Shown: positions 1-9,557 of the stretch, one piece after another
Layout of the letters: every line of letters starts with the position of its first letter
Position numbering within the stretch: the stretch's first letter is position 1
Origin: Clostridium celatum DSM 1785
GTDB lineage: Bacteria; Bacillota; Clostridia; Clostridiales; Clostridiaceae
Direction of reading: 5' to 3'
Assembly (NCBI RefSeq): GCF_000320405.1
Contig: NZ_KB291665.1
Location: forward strand, 1-55,171
DNA: 55,171 nt
Translations under genes and position numbers: made by a program
The notes under the pieces: model-generated
What the model was told of the DNA's origin: nothing
Databases searched by the model: none
The model's input: the letters and a program-made list of their open reading frames with translations, nothing else

Positions 1-1
1 C

Positions 2-313
2 TATATTACACAAAATTATCTACAGTCTCTATTGTCACATTATCCGGAAAACTTTAATGCTATCGGCAAAGAATCATATAGCAAATATAAATTTGATTTA
101 ATGCTTTCAGGGCATGCTCATGGAGGACAATTTATATTACCCTTTATAGGTGGATTATTTGCACCAGGTCAGGGCGTTCTGCCTAAATATTATAATGGGC
201 TTTATGAAGATAAAAATAAGCTAATTGTAAGCAGAGGACTTGGTAATAGTGGATTTCCAATAAGATTATTTAATAGACCTAATCTTGTAGTAGTAGATAT
301 TATGAAATATTAA
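2..313 (+). CDS. Metallophosphoesterase, C-terminal part (cut by window start)
   Basis: The reading frame is open from the first bases to a TAA at 311-313, so only the last ~103 residues are present. The motif SHYPE and then GHAHGGQ are the late metal-binding histidine motifs of calcineurin-like phosphoesterases of the YkuE/YaeI type, which are usually membrane-associated and act on phosphoesters such as lipid headgroups. The tail VSRGLGNSGFPIR is also typical of that group. The catalytic N-terminal half lies outside the window. The family is clear; the substrate cannot be told. Confidence 0.8.
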   Translation, partial: YITQNYLQSLLSHYPENFNAIGKESYSKYKFDLMLSGHAHGGQFILPFIGGLFAPGQGVLPKYYNGLYEDKNKLIVSRGLGNSGFPIRLFNRPNLVVVDIMKY

Positions 314-482
314 TATTTTAATTAGATGCTTTTTTAATTTTTTATTTAGAATAATTTTAAGGTATACATAAAGTTAAAGATTTTGAAAAGTTTTAACATA
401 AATATTAATTTATGAATAATATATACCATAAATAATATTCTAATGGAGAAATAATAAGGCACTAAGGAGGATAAATAAAGAG
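314..482 (+). other. Intergenic leader of the first DUF3794 gene
   Basis: AT-rich spacer with no hairpin terminator that I can see after the phosphoesterase. A strong Shine-Dalgarno AAGGAGG at 466-472 sits 10 bases before the ATG at 483. No clear housekeeping promoter is visible; a sporulation sigma factor promoter is possible but I could not assign one. Confidence 0.4.
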
Positions 483-1022
483 ATGGCTATTTTGAAAAAA
501 ATTGAAACTGAAGTTGTATTAGGTGTAGGGGAAGATAACTTTTTTAAAGAGGTAGAATTTGATTTTTCTAATATAAAAGGAATTTTTATGGTTGAGAATA
601 TTGATGAACGGATTGATGTTTATGATGTAGTACCTATAGATTGTGATTCAGTAATATTTAGTGCATATATATATATAAATGTAGCATATAAGTTAGCTGA
701 ATATACTGGAAATGATACAAAATGTAATGCAACAATTTGTGGGGATATTAAGCATATGACAAAGAGGATACCATTTGGAGGATGTATTAAAATTAATCGT
801 GAATCAAAAGAACACTTTAATAAAAATGATATTGCAAAGGTAGTAAATGCATGTATTGAAGGAAGTCATAACACTTTAATAGGACCACAAGAGATAGGGA
901 AATTTGATACACCAATATACAACTATAAAAAGTTAAATGATAAGGTATGCATTAAAATTAAGGTTAAGGTTGTAAGAGATGAAATCGTAACTATTTATGC
1001 AGAAGATAAAGAATGTAAATAA
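483..1022 (+). CDS. DUF3794 (SPOCS-like) domain protein, 179 aa
   Basis: A single-domain protein of 179 residues with no signal peptide or membrane segment. The order of elements fits the DUF3794/SPOCS fold found in SipL and in clostridial spore-coat-associated proteins: an N-terminal VVLGVGE strand, a central strand block with IYINVAYK, a RIPFGGCI segment, NACIEG, and a closing KIKVKVVR strand. It is paralogous to the next gene: VYDxxxI, KRIP and KVVR recur at the same spacing. A role in spore coat or cortex assembly is inferred from the family. Strong ribosome site upstream; a terminator hairpin follows. Confidence 0.6.
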   Translation: MAILKKIETEVVLGVGEDNFFKEVEFDFSNIKGIFMVENIDERIDVYDVVPIDCDSVIFSAYIYINVAYKLAEYTGNDTKCNATICGDIKHMTKRIPFGGCIKINRESKEHFNKNDIAKVVNACIEGSHNTLIGPQEIGKFDTPIYNYKKLNDKVCIKIKVKVVRDEIVTIYAEDKECK

Positions 1023-1081
1023 AAAATATAATTGTTATAATTAGCTTGATTTAAAATATAAATATATTTAAATCAATATTT

Positions 1082-1137
1082 GACCATAATATGTAGTTAA
1101 AATAGAAAACTACTATATATTATGGTCTTATTTATTT
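1082..1137 (+). terminator. Rho-independent terminator after first DUF3794 gene
   Basis: Long inverted repeat: GACCATAATATGTAGT at 1082-1097 pairs with ACTACTATATATTATGGTC ending at 1127, followed by TTATTTATTTTA. Confidence 0.7.
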
Positions 1138-1253
1138 TAGTTTAAAATAGCTTTTATCAAATAAAATATAAAAGAGTAACATTTTAACAAAGAAAGTACA
1201 TATTATATAGTAAAATGTCTAAAAGCCAAGAATTTTATTGTAAGGAGAAAGTT

Positions 1254-1889
1254 ATGGATAGAGAGAAGAGTATAGATAGGGAGAAGTTTATAATGCCTAA
1301 TGAAGATGAAAAAGATATTGACTGTAACAGACAATATCCAGATAAAAAGATAATCCAAACAAAAGTCATAGTAGGTAAAGGGGAAGAAGATTTTTTCTTA
1401 GAAAGTGATTTTAATTTTGATAAAATACCAGATGCTGAACCATTTCTAAAAATTGTAGATATAGATACTTGGGTAGATGTTTATGATGCACAAGTAATAA
1501 AGGGAAATAAAGTTATATTTAATGCTTGGATTTATAAAAATGTAACTTATAAAATGGTAAATGGATTCTTAGAAGAATCACCAGATGGTGAAGTAACAAT
1601 TAATGGTGCAATAAGGCATATTACTAAAAGAATACCTCTTGCTGGATGTATTGACATTAAATCAAAAGAGAAAATTAATCCAAAGGAAGATATAGCAGAA
1701 GTATTGGATGCTTATGTTATAGGTGAAGTTGAGGAGCCATTAGAGAAATCAGCTTTAAGAACAGCAACAGCAAAAGTAGAACCACCTATATATGAATATA
1801 AAAAACTTCATGAAAAAATGTGTGTTAAGATAGCTGTTAAAGTTGTTAGATGGGAGCATGTTCAAATAAAAACAGAAGAAAGATGCTAG
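1254..1889 (+). CDS. DUF3794 (SPOCS-like) domain protein, ~211 aa
   Basis: Paralogue of the gene at 483. The frame is open from an ATG at 1215, but AAGGAG at 1242-1247 lies six bases before the ATG at 1254, so I place the start there. An N-terminal charged stretch (MDREKSIDREK) precedes the domain (IIQTKVIVGKGEEDF onward). Shared features with the paralogue are the VDVYDAQVI segment, IYKNVTYK, HITKRIPLAGCI and the final KIAVKVVR. No export signal. Presumed spore-coat-associated, by family only. It probably arose by duplication of its neighbour and has its own terminator. Confidence 0.6.
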   Translation: MDREKSIDREKFIMPNEDEKDIDCNRQYPDKKIIQTKVIVGKGEEDFFLESDFNFDKIPDAEPFLKIVDIDTWVDVYDAQVIKGNKVIFNAWIYKNVTYKMVNGFLEESPDGEVTINGAIRHITKRIPLAGCIDIKSKEKINPKEDIAEVLDAYVIGEVEEPLEKSALRTATAKVEPPIYEYKKLHEKMCVKIAVKVVRWEHVQIKTEERC

Positions 1890-1900
1890 TACCATTTAAT

Positions 1901-1933
1901 AAGGGGGTATTTTTAATACCCCCTTGAATTTTT
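1901..1933 (+). terminator. Rho-independent terminator after second DUF3794 gene
   Basis: AAGGGGGTAT at 1901-1910 pairs with ATACCCCCTT at 1916-1925 around a five-base TTTTA loop, followed by GAATTTTT. Its right arm ends just before the stop codon of the convergent gene. Confidence 0.85.
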
Positions 1934-3257
1934 ATATATGGAATTCAACACTCCTTGTTACTAAAAGAGTAATTTGTATTACAAATTGTTCTATAAGCTC
2001 ACTATATACAATATCTTTAGATGAAGTTGTAGAAGGTTTTTTCAATTTATGTGTTTCTGATATATATATATTGCTTACTTGACAATGATCAGATTTTTTT
2101 ATTTTATCATTTGAATCAGATATTAAGTTTATGCAGGTTGAAAATGGAATAATTAAATTAATATATTGAAGATCACCATTAATAGTATTTTCAGATGATG
2201 AGGATATAAGTGTTTTATAATTAATATCTATATAAGCAAAACCAGATGCAAATGCTTTTTCACCACTTAAATCTAATTTTGTAACTTCCGCACTAGTAAT
2301 TACATCAGTAATTTTCCAAATAGGTTCAGTTGGAGGAGTTAAAATTATATCTTTTTGAAGAAATACATTAGTGAAGCCTCGACCTAAGATAAGATTACAT
2401 TCAATTAATTTTTTTGATTTTGATTGAAATTGTTTTTTAAAAGGTGTAATGCTAGGTAAGGTTTTATTATATGAAGTTTTTAAATTTTTAAAGTTAGGTA
2501 GTGGTTTATTAGAGTTTTTTTTATAATCATTATTTTGTTTATTAGATTGTGAATGTTCATTTATAGTATTGTTAATAGTGTTTGATTTTTCTAATATAGT
2601 GATTGGTAAATCAGTATAATCAAGATTTAAATTAAATTTATTGTTATTTTTATCTTCATAACTAGAATTAGAATTAATATATTCACTTTTAGATAAAGTA
2701 GAATTATTTAAGTTTTCTAAAGAAGGAGTAAAAGGAAGTGTATCTTTGTAAATAAGATCTTCATTAACAATAGTATCATCAATATTTTTAATATTATTAT
2801 TAGTATTATTATTAGGTGTTTTTTTAGTACATATATTTATAGAAAGAGGATAAAATAATAATATTTTACAAATATTTTTATCTTTAAGAAAATAATAAGG
2901 TCTTAAGTAGTTTTGAGTTGAGTATAAACATTTAGGAGTAGATAAAAATTTCATAGTAGATTTTAAATTTTTAGGAGAACCATACTTAGCTATATCTCTA
3001 CAATGAAATACTTTATAAAATGAGGAAGTCTTATGTTTAGTTAAATTTTTAGAAACGGATTTATATGAAATTTTATTATTATAAGTTATTATTATTTCAT
3101 AATCACCATAAATAGAAATTCTTCCTTTAGAAAGTACTTTAGAAAATATATTCAAATTATTAATTTTAATATTATTAATAATAGTATATTTAGGATATTT
3201 AAACTTAAAGGAATGTAACATATTTATTTTAAACATATTAAAAATAGTTTCAGACAT
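1932..3257 (-). CDS. Large DUF3794-like protein with Asn/Ser-rich linker, ~441 aa
   Basis: Three parts are visible. The N-terminal ~150 residues contain strands such as SKGRISIYGDYEI. The middle ~130 residues are a low-complexity Asn/Ser/Lys linker. The C-terminal ~150 residues (CNLILGRGF, GFAYIDINYK, IIPFSTCI, VTRS) match the layout of the two DUF3794 proteins encoded convergently next door. An upstream ATG at 3272 lacks a ribosome site; GGGG nine bases before the ATG at 3257 (MSETIF) makes that start likelier. The low-complexity linker is typical of coat or exosporium proteins. Function unknown; a spore-surface role is inferred. Confidence 0.5.
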   Translation of the reverse strand: MSETIFNMFKINMLHSFKFKYPKYTIINNIKINNLNIFSKVLSKGRISIYGDYEIIITYNNKISYKSVSKNLTKHKTSSFYKVFHCRDIAKYGSPKNLKSTMKFLSTPKCLYSTQNYLRPYYFLKDKNICKILLFYPLSINICTKKTPNNNTNNNIKNIDDTIVNEDLIYKDTLPFTPSLENLNNSTLSKSEYINSNSSYEDKNNNKFNLNLDYTDLPITILEKSNTINNTINEHSQSNKQNNDYKKNSNKPLPNFKNLKTSYNKTLPSITPFKKQFQSKSKKLIECNLILGRGFTNVFLQKDIILTPPTEPIWKITDVITSAEVTKLDLSGEKAFASGFAYIDINYKTLISSSSENTINGDLQYINLIIPFSTCINLISDSNDKIKKSDHCQVSNIYISETHKLKKPSTTSSKDIVYSELIEQFVIQITLLVTRSVEFHI

Positions 3258-3340
3258 ATTTATGTACCCCATTATTAAAATAAAATTATTAATAAATATT
3301 TTATGATAATTATTATAAAAGAGTACCTAATATATAAAAT

Positions 3341-3376
3341 AAGAGGATATTAGATTTAAATCTAATATCCTCTTAA
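3341..3376 (-). terminator. Terminator of pflB
   Basis: A near-perfect palindrome: TAAGAGGATATTAGATTT pairs with AAATCTAATATCCTCTTA. On the minus strand it follows the pflB stop by about 15 bases and is followed by TTATTTTA. Confidence 0.8.
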
Positions 3377-3391
3377 AAATAGAGTTATATA

Positions 3392-5626
3392 TTATCTTGA
3401 TTTGTGGAATGTTCTGTTTATAACGTCTAATTGTTGTTCTCTTGTTAATTTAATGAAGTTAACAGCATATCCAGAAACTCTGATAGTTAATTGTGGATAT
3501 TCTTCTGGGTGTTCCATAGCATCTAATAAAGTTTCTCTATTAAATACATTTACGTTTAAGTGTTGAGCACCTTGAGAGAAGTATCCGTCCATCATTGTTC
3601 CTAAGTGGTGGATTCTGTCTTCAGCAGTTTTTCCTAATGCATCTGGAACGATTGAGAATGTATTAGAAACACCATCTTGTGAATGTTCATATGGAATCTT
3701 AGCAACTGAGTTTAATGATGCTAAAGCTCCGCTATTATCTCTTCCGTGCATTGGGTTAGCTCCTGGTGCAAATGGTTCTCCAGCTTTTCTTCCACATGGA
3801 GTAGTACCAGTCTTCTTACCATAAACAACGTTTGAAGTGATTGTTAATACTGATTGAGTGTGGTAAGCATTTCTGTAAGTCTTGTTTTGTCTGATCTTAT
3901 TCATCATGCTTTCAACTAACCAAGCAGCAATTTCATCAACTCTGTCATCGTCGTTTCCGTATTTAGGGAAGTCGCCTTCAACTTCGAAGTCTACAGCAAT
4001 ACCTTCTTCGTTTCTTATTGGCTTAACTTTAGCATATTTGATTGCAGAGATAGAGTCAGCACAAACTGATAAACCAGCTATACCACAAGCCATTGTTCTG
4101 AATACGTCTCTATCATGTAAAGCCATTTGTAATTTTTCATAAGAATATTTATCGTGCATGTAGTGGATAACATTTAATGTATTAACGTAAAGGTTAGCTA
4201 ACCAGTCAGTCATAACATCGAATCTGTCCATTACTTCGTTGTAATCTAAGTATTCACCAGTTAATGGAGCTGTCTTAGGTCCAACTTGCATTCCGTACTT
4301 TTCATCTTTACCACCGTTTATAGCGTAAAGTAAAGTTTTAGCTAAGTTAACTCTAGCACCGAAGAATTGCATTTGCTTACCAACTCTCATTGCAGATACA
4401 CAACAAGCGATAGCATAGTCATCTCCCCAGTATGGAGCCATTAAATCATCATTTTCATATTGAACTGATGATGTATCAATAGAAACCTGAGAACAGAAAT
4501 CTTTAAATCCTTGAGGTAATCTAGTTGACCATAAAACAGTTAAGTTTGGTTCTGGTGATGGTCCTAAAGTGTAAAGTGTGTTAAGTACTCTGAATGAGTT
4601 CTTAGTAACTAAGGTTCTACCATCTAATCCCATACCACCGATTGATTCAGTAACCCAAGTTGGATCTCCTGAGAATAAATCGTTGTATTCTGGAGTTCTT
4701 AAGAATTTAACTAATCTTAACTTCATTACGAAGTGGTCCATTAATTCTTGAGCTTCTTCTTCAGTGATAACACCATTTCTTAAATCTCTTTCTATATATA
4801 TATCTAAGAAAGTAGAAGTTCTTCCTAGAGACATCGCAGCACCGTTTTGGTCTTTGATAGCTCCTAAGAATCCGAAGTATAACCATTGAATAGCTTCTTT
4901 AGCATTCTTAGCTGGTTCAGATATATCAAATCCATAAGTTGCAGCTAATCCTTTTAATTCTTTTAACGCAACGATTTGATCAGAAATTTCTTCTCTTAAT
5001 CTGATTACATCTTCATCTATAGTCTTAACTTCTAAAGATAATTTTTGTTGTTCTTTATCTTGGATTAATCTATCAACACCGTATAAAGCAACTCTTCTGT
5101 AGTCACCTATGATTCTTCCTCTACCGTAAGCATCTGGAAGACCAGTGATAACACCAGATTTTCTAGCTAATCTCATTTCTGAAGTATAAGCATCGAAAAC
5201 ACCTTGGTTGTGAGTCTTTCTGTATTTAGTGAATATTTCTGAAATTTTTGGGCTTACTTCATATCCATAAGCTTTAGCTGCATTTTCAGCCATTCTGATA
5301 CCACCGTATGGCATTACAGCTCTCTTTAATGGAGCATCAGTTTGTACACCAACGATTTTTTCGAAAGCTTGGTCAATATAACCAGCATTATATTCGTTAA
5401 TTCCAGATATAGTTTCTGTATCTACATCTAAAACTCCACCGTTTTCTCTTTCTTTTTTGAATAATTCACTAACTTCTGCCCAAAGTTTAGTAGTAGCTTC
5501 AGTAGCTCCAGCTAAGAAACTAGAATCACCTTCGTATGCAGTGTAGTTAGTTTGAATAAAGTTTCTTACGTCAATACTTTTTGTCCATGAACCTGTTTTG
5601 AAATCATTCCATTGTTCTCTCATCAT
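3392..5626 (-). CDS. pflB: Formate C-acetyltransferase (pyruvate formate-lyase)
   Basis: Converts pyruvate and CoA to acetyl-CoA and formate by glycyl-radical chemistry in the anaerobic cytoplasm. The 744-residue length matches PflB (E. coli 760). The adjacent catalytic cysteines are C408 and C409 in IACCVSAM. The radical glycine is G719 in RVSGYA, 25 residues from the C-terminus, as in E. coli. GAGG lies just upstream of a double ATG; the start used is the first. Codon choice is richer in C/G-ending codons than in neighbouring genes, as expected for a highly expressed gene. No activating-enzyme gene (pflA) is adjacent on either side, although the two are usually neighbours, so activation must come from elsewhere in the genome. 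Confidence 0.97.
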   Translation of the reverse strand: MMREQWNDFKTGSWTKSIDVRNFIQTNYTAYEGDSSFLAGATEATTKLWAEVSELFKKERENGGVLDVDTETISGINEYNAGYIDQAFEKIVGVQTDAPLKRAVMPYGGIRMAENAAKAYGYEVSPKISEIFTKYRKTHNQGVFDAYTSEMRLARKSGVITGLPDAYGRGRIIGDYRRVALYGVDRLIQDKEQQKLSLEVKTIDEDVIRLREEISDQIVALKELKGLAATYGFDISEPAKNAKEAIQWLYFGFLGAIKDQNGAAMSLGRTSTFLDIYIERDLRNGVITEEEAQELMDHFVMKLRLVKFLRTPEYNDLFSGDPTWVTESIGGMGLDGRTLVTKNSFRVLNTLYTLGPSPEPNLTVLWSTRLPQGFKDFCSQVSIDTSSVQYENDDLMAPYWGDDYAIACCVSAMRVGKQMQFFGARVNLAKTLLYAINGGKDEKYGMQVGPKTAPLTGEYLDYNEVMDRFDVMTDWLANLYVNTLNVIHYMHDKYSYEKLQMALHDRDVFRTMACGIAGLSVCADSISAIKYAKVKPIRNEEGIAVDFEVEGDFPKYGNDDDRVDEIAAWLVESMMNKIRQNKTYRNAYHTQSVLTITSNVVYGKKTGTTPCGRKAGEPFAPGANPMHGRDNSGALASLNSVAKIPYEHSQDGVSNTFSIVPDALGKTAEDRIHHLGTMMDGYFSQGAQHLNVNVFNRETLLDAMEHPEEYPQLTIRVSGYAVNFIKLTREQQLDVINRTFHKSR

Positions 5627-5728
5627 AGCGCCTCTTTTCTAATTTTCTAAAATTATTAAGTATTGTCCTTTATATTGGACACGAATAATTATCTAATAAT
5701 AATTATTATCCAATAATGGCATATCTAA

Positions 5729-5757
5729 ACTATAGCACTAAAATTTAAATTTTTCAA
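5729..5757 (-). promoter_or_regulatory. Candidate pflB promoter
   Basis: On the minus strand, TTGAAA (complement of 5752-5757) and TATAGT (complement of 5729-5734) are separated by exactly 17 bases. The start point would be near 5722, giving a ~95-base leader. The leader contains the palindrome TGTCC-N8-GGACA at 5664-5681 and an A/T-rich dyad around 5690-5716. Confidence 0.55.
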
Positions 5758-6028
5758 GTATATATTTATGAAAATTTTTACTGAAAACTTTAAATTTTAG
5801 TTCCTAGATTATAATATCATAGTATTATCTTATAAGCAAAGGGTAATGCTGTCATATATATGATTAAATATGTAGTAACTTGGTAAAAATATTAACAAAA
5901 TGCAAAAAAAAGGGCTAAATAATAATAAATGGTTAAAAATTTAACAATAAATAAGTTGTGATTTATAAATTTTAATAAAATTGAAAACTAAGAAAAATTT
6001 AGCTTTCATAAAAATAAGAAGCATAAAA
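5758..6028. other. Non-coding stretch between pflB promoter and SASP terminator
   Basis: Highly AT-rich with many stop codons in all frames. I see no gene or structured RNA in it. Confidence 0.5.
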
Positions 6029-6064
6029 ATAAGAAGCTCTTATAAATATGAGCTTCTTTTTTTA
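6029..6064. terminator. Probably bidirectional terminator downstream of the SASP gene
   Basis: AGAAGCTCTTATA pairs with TATGAGCTTCT, followed by TTTTTTT on the plus strand and by TTATTTTTA on the minus strand. It lies about 70 bases beyond the SASP stop codon. Confidence 0.65.
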
Positions 6065-6130
6065 CCTATTATTTTTCAGTTTGTTGAAAAACCCCCTGTT
6101 TAAAATTAATTTATAAACTTAAGAGTTTAA

Positions 6131-6310
6131 TTAAATTCCTCTTTCGTATTGTTCTACCATTCTTTTAACCATTTCTCCACCAACACTTCCGCATTGTTTA
6201 GAAGTAAGATTTCCATTGTAATCAGTGAAAGGAACACCCATTTCACTTGCTACTTCAGTTTTAAATTTTGATAATCCGTTTTTTGCTTCTGGAACTAGTT
6301 TTTGTGACAT
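6131..6310 (-). CDS. Alpha/beta-type small acid-soluble spore protein, 59 aa
   Basis: A 59-residue protein starting MSQKLVPEAKNGL. It contains FKTEVASEMGV, the hallmark region with the Glu-Ala/Ser bond cut by the germination protease GPR, and then LTSKQCGSVGGEMVKRMVE, the second conserved DNA-binding block of alpha/beta SASPs. These proteins coat spore DNA and protect it from UV and heat. A strong AGGAGG sits seven bases before the ATG. The upstream minus strand contains CATAATA (complement of 6361-6367), which resembles a forespore sigma factor -10 element, but I could not fix a matching -35. Good evidence that the organism is a spore-former. Confidence 0.9.
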   Translation of the reverse strand: MSQKLVPEAKNGLSKFKTEVASEMGVPFTDYNGNLTSKQCGSVGGEMVKRMVEQYERGI

Positions 6311-6662
6311 ATCAGTCCCTCCTAATATATTTTTTTATAAAGTATATATTTACTTTACACTATTATGTTATGTAAAAAAGATTTAAATAATCTATTAAAA
6401 AGTAGGCAAACAAGCCAAAATATAATTTTTATATATAACAATGGTTATATAATTAGCTCTTAACAAAAGTTCTTTTTTATAGATAAATAGAAATAAAATT
6501 ACATTAAATTATTTAAAGATTTCCATTAATATAACAAGTAAAATGTTTACAATGGATTGATGAACTATAAATATTATGTTTCAATTTTAATTTTTTTGAA
6601 AAAATATGAAAAAAATGAAATTTAGCATAGACAGAAGAAGAAAATGGTGATAACATACTAAT
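6311..6662. other. Non-coding region between SASP and siderophore operon
   Basis: AT-rich. The left end holds the SASP ribosome site and promoter region; the right end leads into the Fur box. I see no further gene. Confidence 0.4.
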
Positions 6663-6681
6663 GAAAATGATAATTGCTATC
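6663..6681. promoter_or_regulatory. Fur box upstream of siderophore transport operon
   Basis: GAAAATGATAATTGCTATC matches 15 of 19 positions of the classical Fur consensus GATAATGATAATCATTATC. It lies ~54 bases before the first permease gene, where iron-loaded Fur would block transcription. Confidence 0.7.
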
Positions 6682-6734
6682 AAATAAAAAAATAATTTAC
6701 TGTATGTATTAAAAAGATAATTACGGAGGAAGAG

Positions 6735-7688
6735 ATGAAAAAAAGATATCTATTTCTTTTGTTGCTTATTTTATCAGTTATATCTATTTTTATAGGTGTA
6801 TCTAATGTAAGTATAAAAGATATATTAAATTTTGATATAGATAAGATTCATATAATATTAGTAAGTAGAATACCAAGATTAATTGCTATATTAGTAGCAG
6901 GAGTAGGACTTAGTATTAGTGGACTTATAATGCAACAAATAAGTAAAAATAAGTTCGTATCACCAACAACAGCAGCAACAGCTGATTTTGCAAAGCTTGG
7001 AATACTATTCTGTATAATGGTAATTCCATCGGCAACTATTATGCAAAAAATGATTGTATCATTTGTTTGTGCTGCGTTAGGTACTGTTTTGTTTATGAAA
7101 ATGATAAAAATGATAAAAATTAAAAATATAGTTTTTGTTCCGTTAATAGGTATGATGCTTGGGAAAATAGTAGGATCTATTACTACATTTTTTGCTTATA
7201 AATATGATTTAGTTCAAAATATTTCTTCTTGGATGGAAGGAGATATGTCATTAATTATGAAAGGAAGCTATGAATTACTTTATTTAAGTATACCAATGGT
7301 AATTATAGCATTTTTATATGCTAATAAGTTTACTATAGTAGGAATGGGAGAAGATTTCGCTGTAAATTTAGGTGTAAATTATAATGTAGTTGTTAATGTT
7401 GGACTAGCTATAGTTTCTTTAATATGTGCTGTAACACTTATCACAGTAGGAAATATTCCATTTTTAGGACTTATAATTCCTAATATAGTAAGCATATATA
7501 GTGGAGATAATTTAAAAAGAACTTTATACCACACAGCACTACTTGGGCCAATATTCTTACTAATATGCGATATATTTGGAAGAATAATAATATTTCCATT
7601 TGAAATGTCAATAGGATTAACTGTTGGAGTAATAGGAAGTGTTATATTCCTTTATATGATATTAAGGGGGAATAAGGATGAGGACTAA
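6735..7688 (+). CDS. Iron-siderophore ABC transporter permease (FecCD family)
   Basis: First gene of a four-gene uptake operon. The 317-residue, highly hydrophobic protein has about nine membrane spans. It shows RIPRLIAILVAGVGLSISGLIMQ near the N-terminus (the conserved RxPR and GxxLaxxGxxxQ core of FecCD permeases) and NIPFLGLIIPNI near residue 245, next to the ATPase-contacting loop. Gene order and sizes (317, 318, 251 and 313 residues) match the YclNOPQ and CeuBCDE catecholate/petrobactin systems. Ribosome site GGAGG precedes the ATG. It overlaps the next gene by 11 bases, indicating translational coupling. Confidence 0.9.
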   Translation: MKKRYLFLLLLILSVISIFIGVSNVSIKDILNFDIDKIHIILVSRIPRLIAILVAGVGLSISGLIMQQISKNKFVSPTTAATADFAKLGILFCIMVIPSATIMQKMIVSFVCAALGTVLFMKMIKMIKIKNIVFVPLIGMMLGKIVGSITTFFAYKYDLVQNISSWMEGDMSLIMKGSYELLYLSIPMVIIAFLYANKFTIVGMGEDFAVNLGVNYNVVVNVGLAIVSLICAVTLITVGNIPFLGLIIPNIVSIYSGDNLKRTLYHTALLGPIFLLICDIFGRIIIFPFEMSIGLTVGVIGSVIFLYMILRGNKDED

Positions 7689-8634
7689 AGATAAAAGAAG
7701 CATAATTATATTGTCATTATTAGCTTTAGTATTAATAGGAACATTCTTATTAATTAATGTAAATAGTGCCAATATAAGATATGCAATGTATAGAAGAATA
7801 CCTAAAATATATGCAATGATATTAACAGGTGGAGCTATAGGGTTTTCATCATTAATATTTCAAACTGTAACAAATAATAGAATATTAACGCCAAGTATTT
7901 TAGGAATAGACTCATTATATGTATTATTACAAACATCAGTAGTATTCTTATTAGGATCTTCTTCTGTAATAATAAGTAATGGTAATATAAATTTTATTAT
8001 AACAATAGTAGCTATGCTTATATTTTCAAGCTTAATTTATAAGTTTATATTTAAAAAAGGTAGCAAAAATATATTTACACTATTATTAGTTGGTGTAGTT
8101 TGTGGAACATTGTTTGAAAGTTTAACTACATTTATGCAGGTTCTTATTGATCCGGTAGAGTTTCAAGTGGTACAAGATAAAATGCAAGCAAGTTTTAATA
8201 ATATAAATACAGAGTTGTTATTTATTTCAAGTATAATAATAATACTTTGTATAGGTTTTGCTTATGATTATTTAAAGGTGCTAGATGTAATGGCACTAGG
8301 AAGAGATGAAGCAATAAATTTAGGTGTTGACTATGATAAAATGGTAAAAAAAATGCTAGTTATAGTAGTAGTATTAACATCTGTAGCAACAGCATTAGTT
8401 GGGCCTATAACTTTCTTAGGATTACTTGTTGTAAATATTGCGAGACAGCTTATAACTACATATAAGCATAATATTTTAGGTGTAGCAACAATATTAATTA
8501 GTATAGTAGCACTTATAGGTGGACAATTACTTGTTGAACATTTAATGGATTTTGGAGTTTCAGTGAGTATAATAATTAATTTTGTTGGAGGAATTTATTT
8601 CATTTATTTAGTTATGAAGGAGAGAAATAGATGA
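7678..8634 (+). CDS. Iron-siderophore ABC transporter permease (FecCD family), second subunit
   Basis: 318 residues, about nine membrane spans. It pairs with the previous permease to form the heterodimeric channel. The RRIPKIYAMILTGGAIGFSS core near residue 35 and GPITFLGLLVVNIAR near residue 240 are FecCD signatures. The start overlaps the end of the upstream permease gene and the stop overlaps the ATPase start (ATGA), so all three cytoplasmic-membrane parts are made from one message. In YclNOPQ-like systems this is the YclO position. Substrate is inferred as a ferric siderophore from the Fur box and gene order. Confidence 0.9.
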   Translation: MRTKDKRSIIILSLLALVLIGTFLLINVNSANIRYAMYRRIPKIYAMILTGGAIGFSSLIFQTVTNNRILTPSILGIDSLYVLLQTSVVFLLGSSSVIISNGNINFIITIVAMLIFSSLIYKFIFKKGSKNIFTLLLVGVVCGTLFESLTTFMQVLIDPVEFQVVQDKMQASFNNINTELLFISSIIIILCIGFAYDYLKVLDVMALGRDEAINLGVDYDKMVKKMLVIVVVLTSVATALVGPITFLGLLVVNIARQLITTYKHNILGVATILISIVALIGGQLLVEHLMDFGVSVSIIINFVGGIYFIYLVMKERNR

Positions 8635-9386
8635 TAGAAGTAAAAAATATAACAAAAAGTTATGGTAATAAAAAAGTTGTAGATAATGTATCTTTAAATA
8701 TTGAAGAAGGAAAAATTACTTCTTTTATAGGACCAAATGGAGCAGGAAAAAGTACACTTCTTTCTATTATGAGCAGACTATTAAAAAGAGATAGTGGCGA
8801 AGTACTAGTTGATGGTGTTGATATATTAAAATGGGACAATAAAGAGTTGGCAAAAAAGGTAGCTATCTTAAGACAATCTAACAATATAAATATTAGATTA
8901 ACTATTAGAGAGTTAGTTAGTTTTGGTAGATTTCCACATTCTCAAGGTAATTTAAAAGAGGAAGATAATAAATATATAGATGAAGCAATTAATTATATGC
9001 AACTTAAAGAGTTTGAAAATAGATATTTAGATGAATTAAGTGGGGGACAAAGACAAAGAGCATATATTGCAATGGTAATAGCTCAAAATAGCGATTATAT
9101 TTTCTTAGATGAACCACTTAACAATCTTGATATGAAACATTCAGTTGAAATAATGAAGATTTTAAGAAAGCTTTGTGATGATTTAAATAAAACAGTTGTA
9201 ATAGTTATACATGATATAAACTTTGCATCATGTTATTCAGATAATATAGTTGCTTTAAAAGATGGAAAGCTTATTAAAAATGGTAAAGCTGAAGAAACAA
9301 TAAAAAAGGAAGAACTAGAAAATATATATGAAATAGACTTCCATATTGAAAATATTAATAATAGAAATATTTGTGTGTATTTTTAA
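8631..9386 (+). CDS. Iron-siderophore ABC transporter ATP-binding protein
   Basis: 251 residues, cytoplasmic. Walker A GPNGAGKST near residue 34, ABC signature LSGGQRQR near residue 137, Walker B YIFLDEP directly followed by the D-loop NNLDMKH, and a switch histidine in VVIVIHD. These place it in the FecE/FhuC/YclP family that drives siderophore uptake. The ATG overlaps the stop codon of the second permease (ATGA). A stem-loop follows the gene before the binding-protein gene. Confidence 0.93.
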   Translation: MIEVKNITKSYGNKKVVDNVSLNIEEGKITSFIGPNGAGKSTLLSIMSRLLKRDSGEVLVDGVDILKWDNKELAKKVAILRQSNNINIRLTIRELVSFGRFPHSQGNLKEEDNKYIDEAINYMQLKEFENRYLDELSGGQRQRAYIAMVIAQNSDYIFLDEPLNNLDMKHSVEIMKILRKLCDDLNKTVVIVIHDINFASCYSDNIVALKDGKLIKNGKAEETIKKEELENIYEIDFHIENINNRNICVYF

Positions 9387-9429
9387 AATTAATGATATAA
9401 ATCTATAAATAAAATTTAATTTTGAAGTT

Positions 9430-9461
9430 AATATAAGCAAATTTTTAAATTTGCTTATATT
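9430..9461 (+). other. Stem-loop between ATPase and binding-protein genes
   Basis: AATATAAGCAAATTT pairs with AAATTTGCTTATATT. No run of T follows, so it is more likely an mRNA-stabilising or processing hairpin, or a weak terminator, than a strong terminator. Confidence 0.5.
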
Positions 9462-9470
9462 AAGAATATA

Positions 9471-9491
9471 TATTGATAATGAATATCAATA
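9471..9491. promoter_or_regulatory. Second Fur box, in front of the binding-protein gene
   Basis: Perfect 8-base arms TATTGATA and TATCAATA flank ATGAA, containing the core TGATAATGAATATCA typical of Fur sites. It suggests that the binding protein has its own iron-controlled promoter in addition to readthrough from the upstream genes. Confidence 0.7.
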
Positions 9492-9557
9492 TTAAATAAA
9501 ATGTGGATTTAGAGATTAGTTTAAATATAAATAAAATTTAAAAGAGGTGTAATAATA

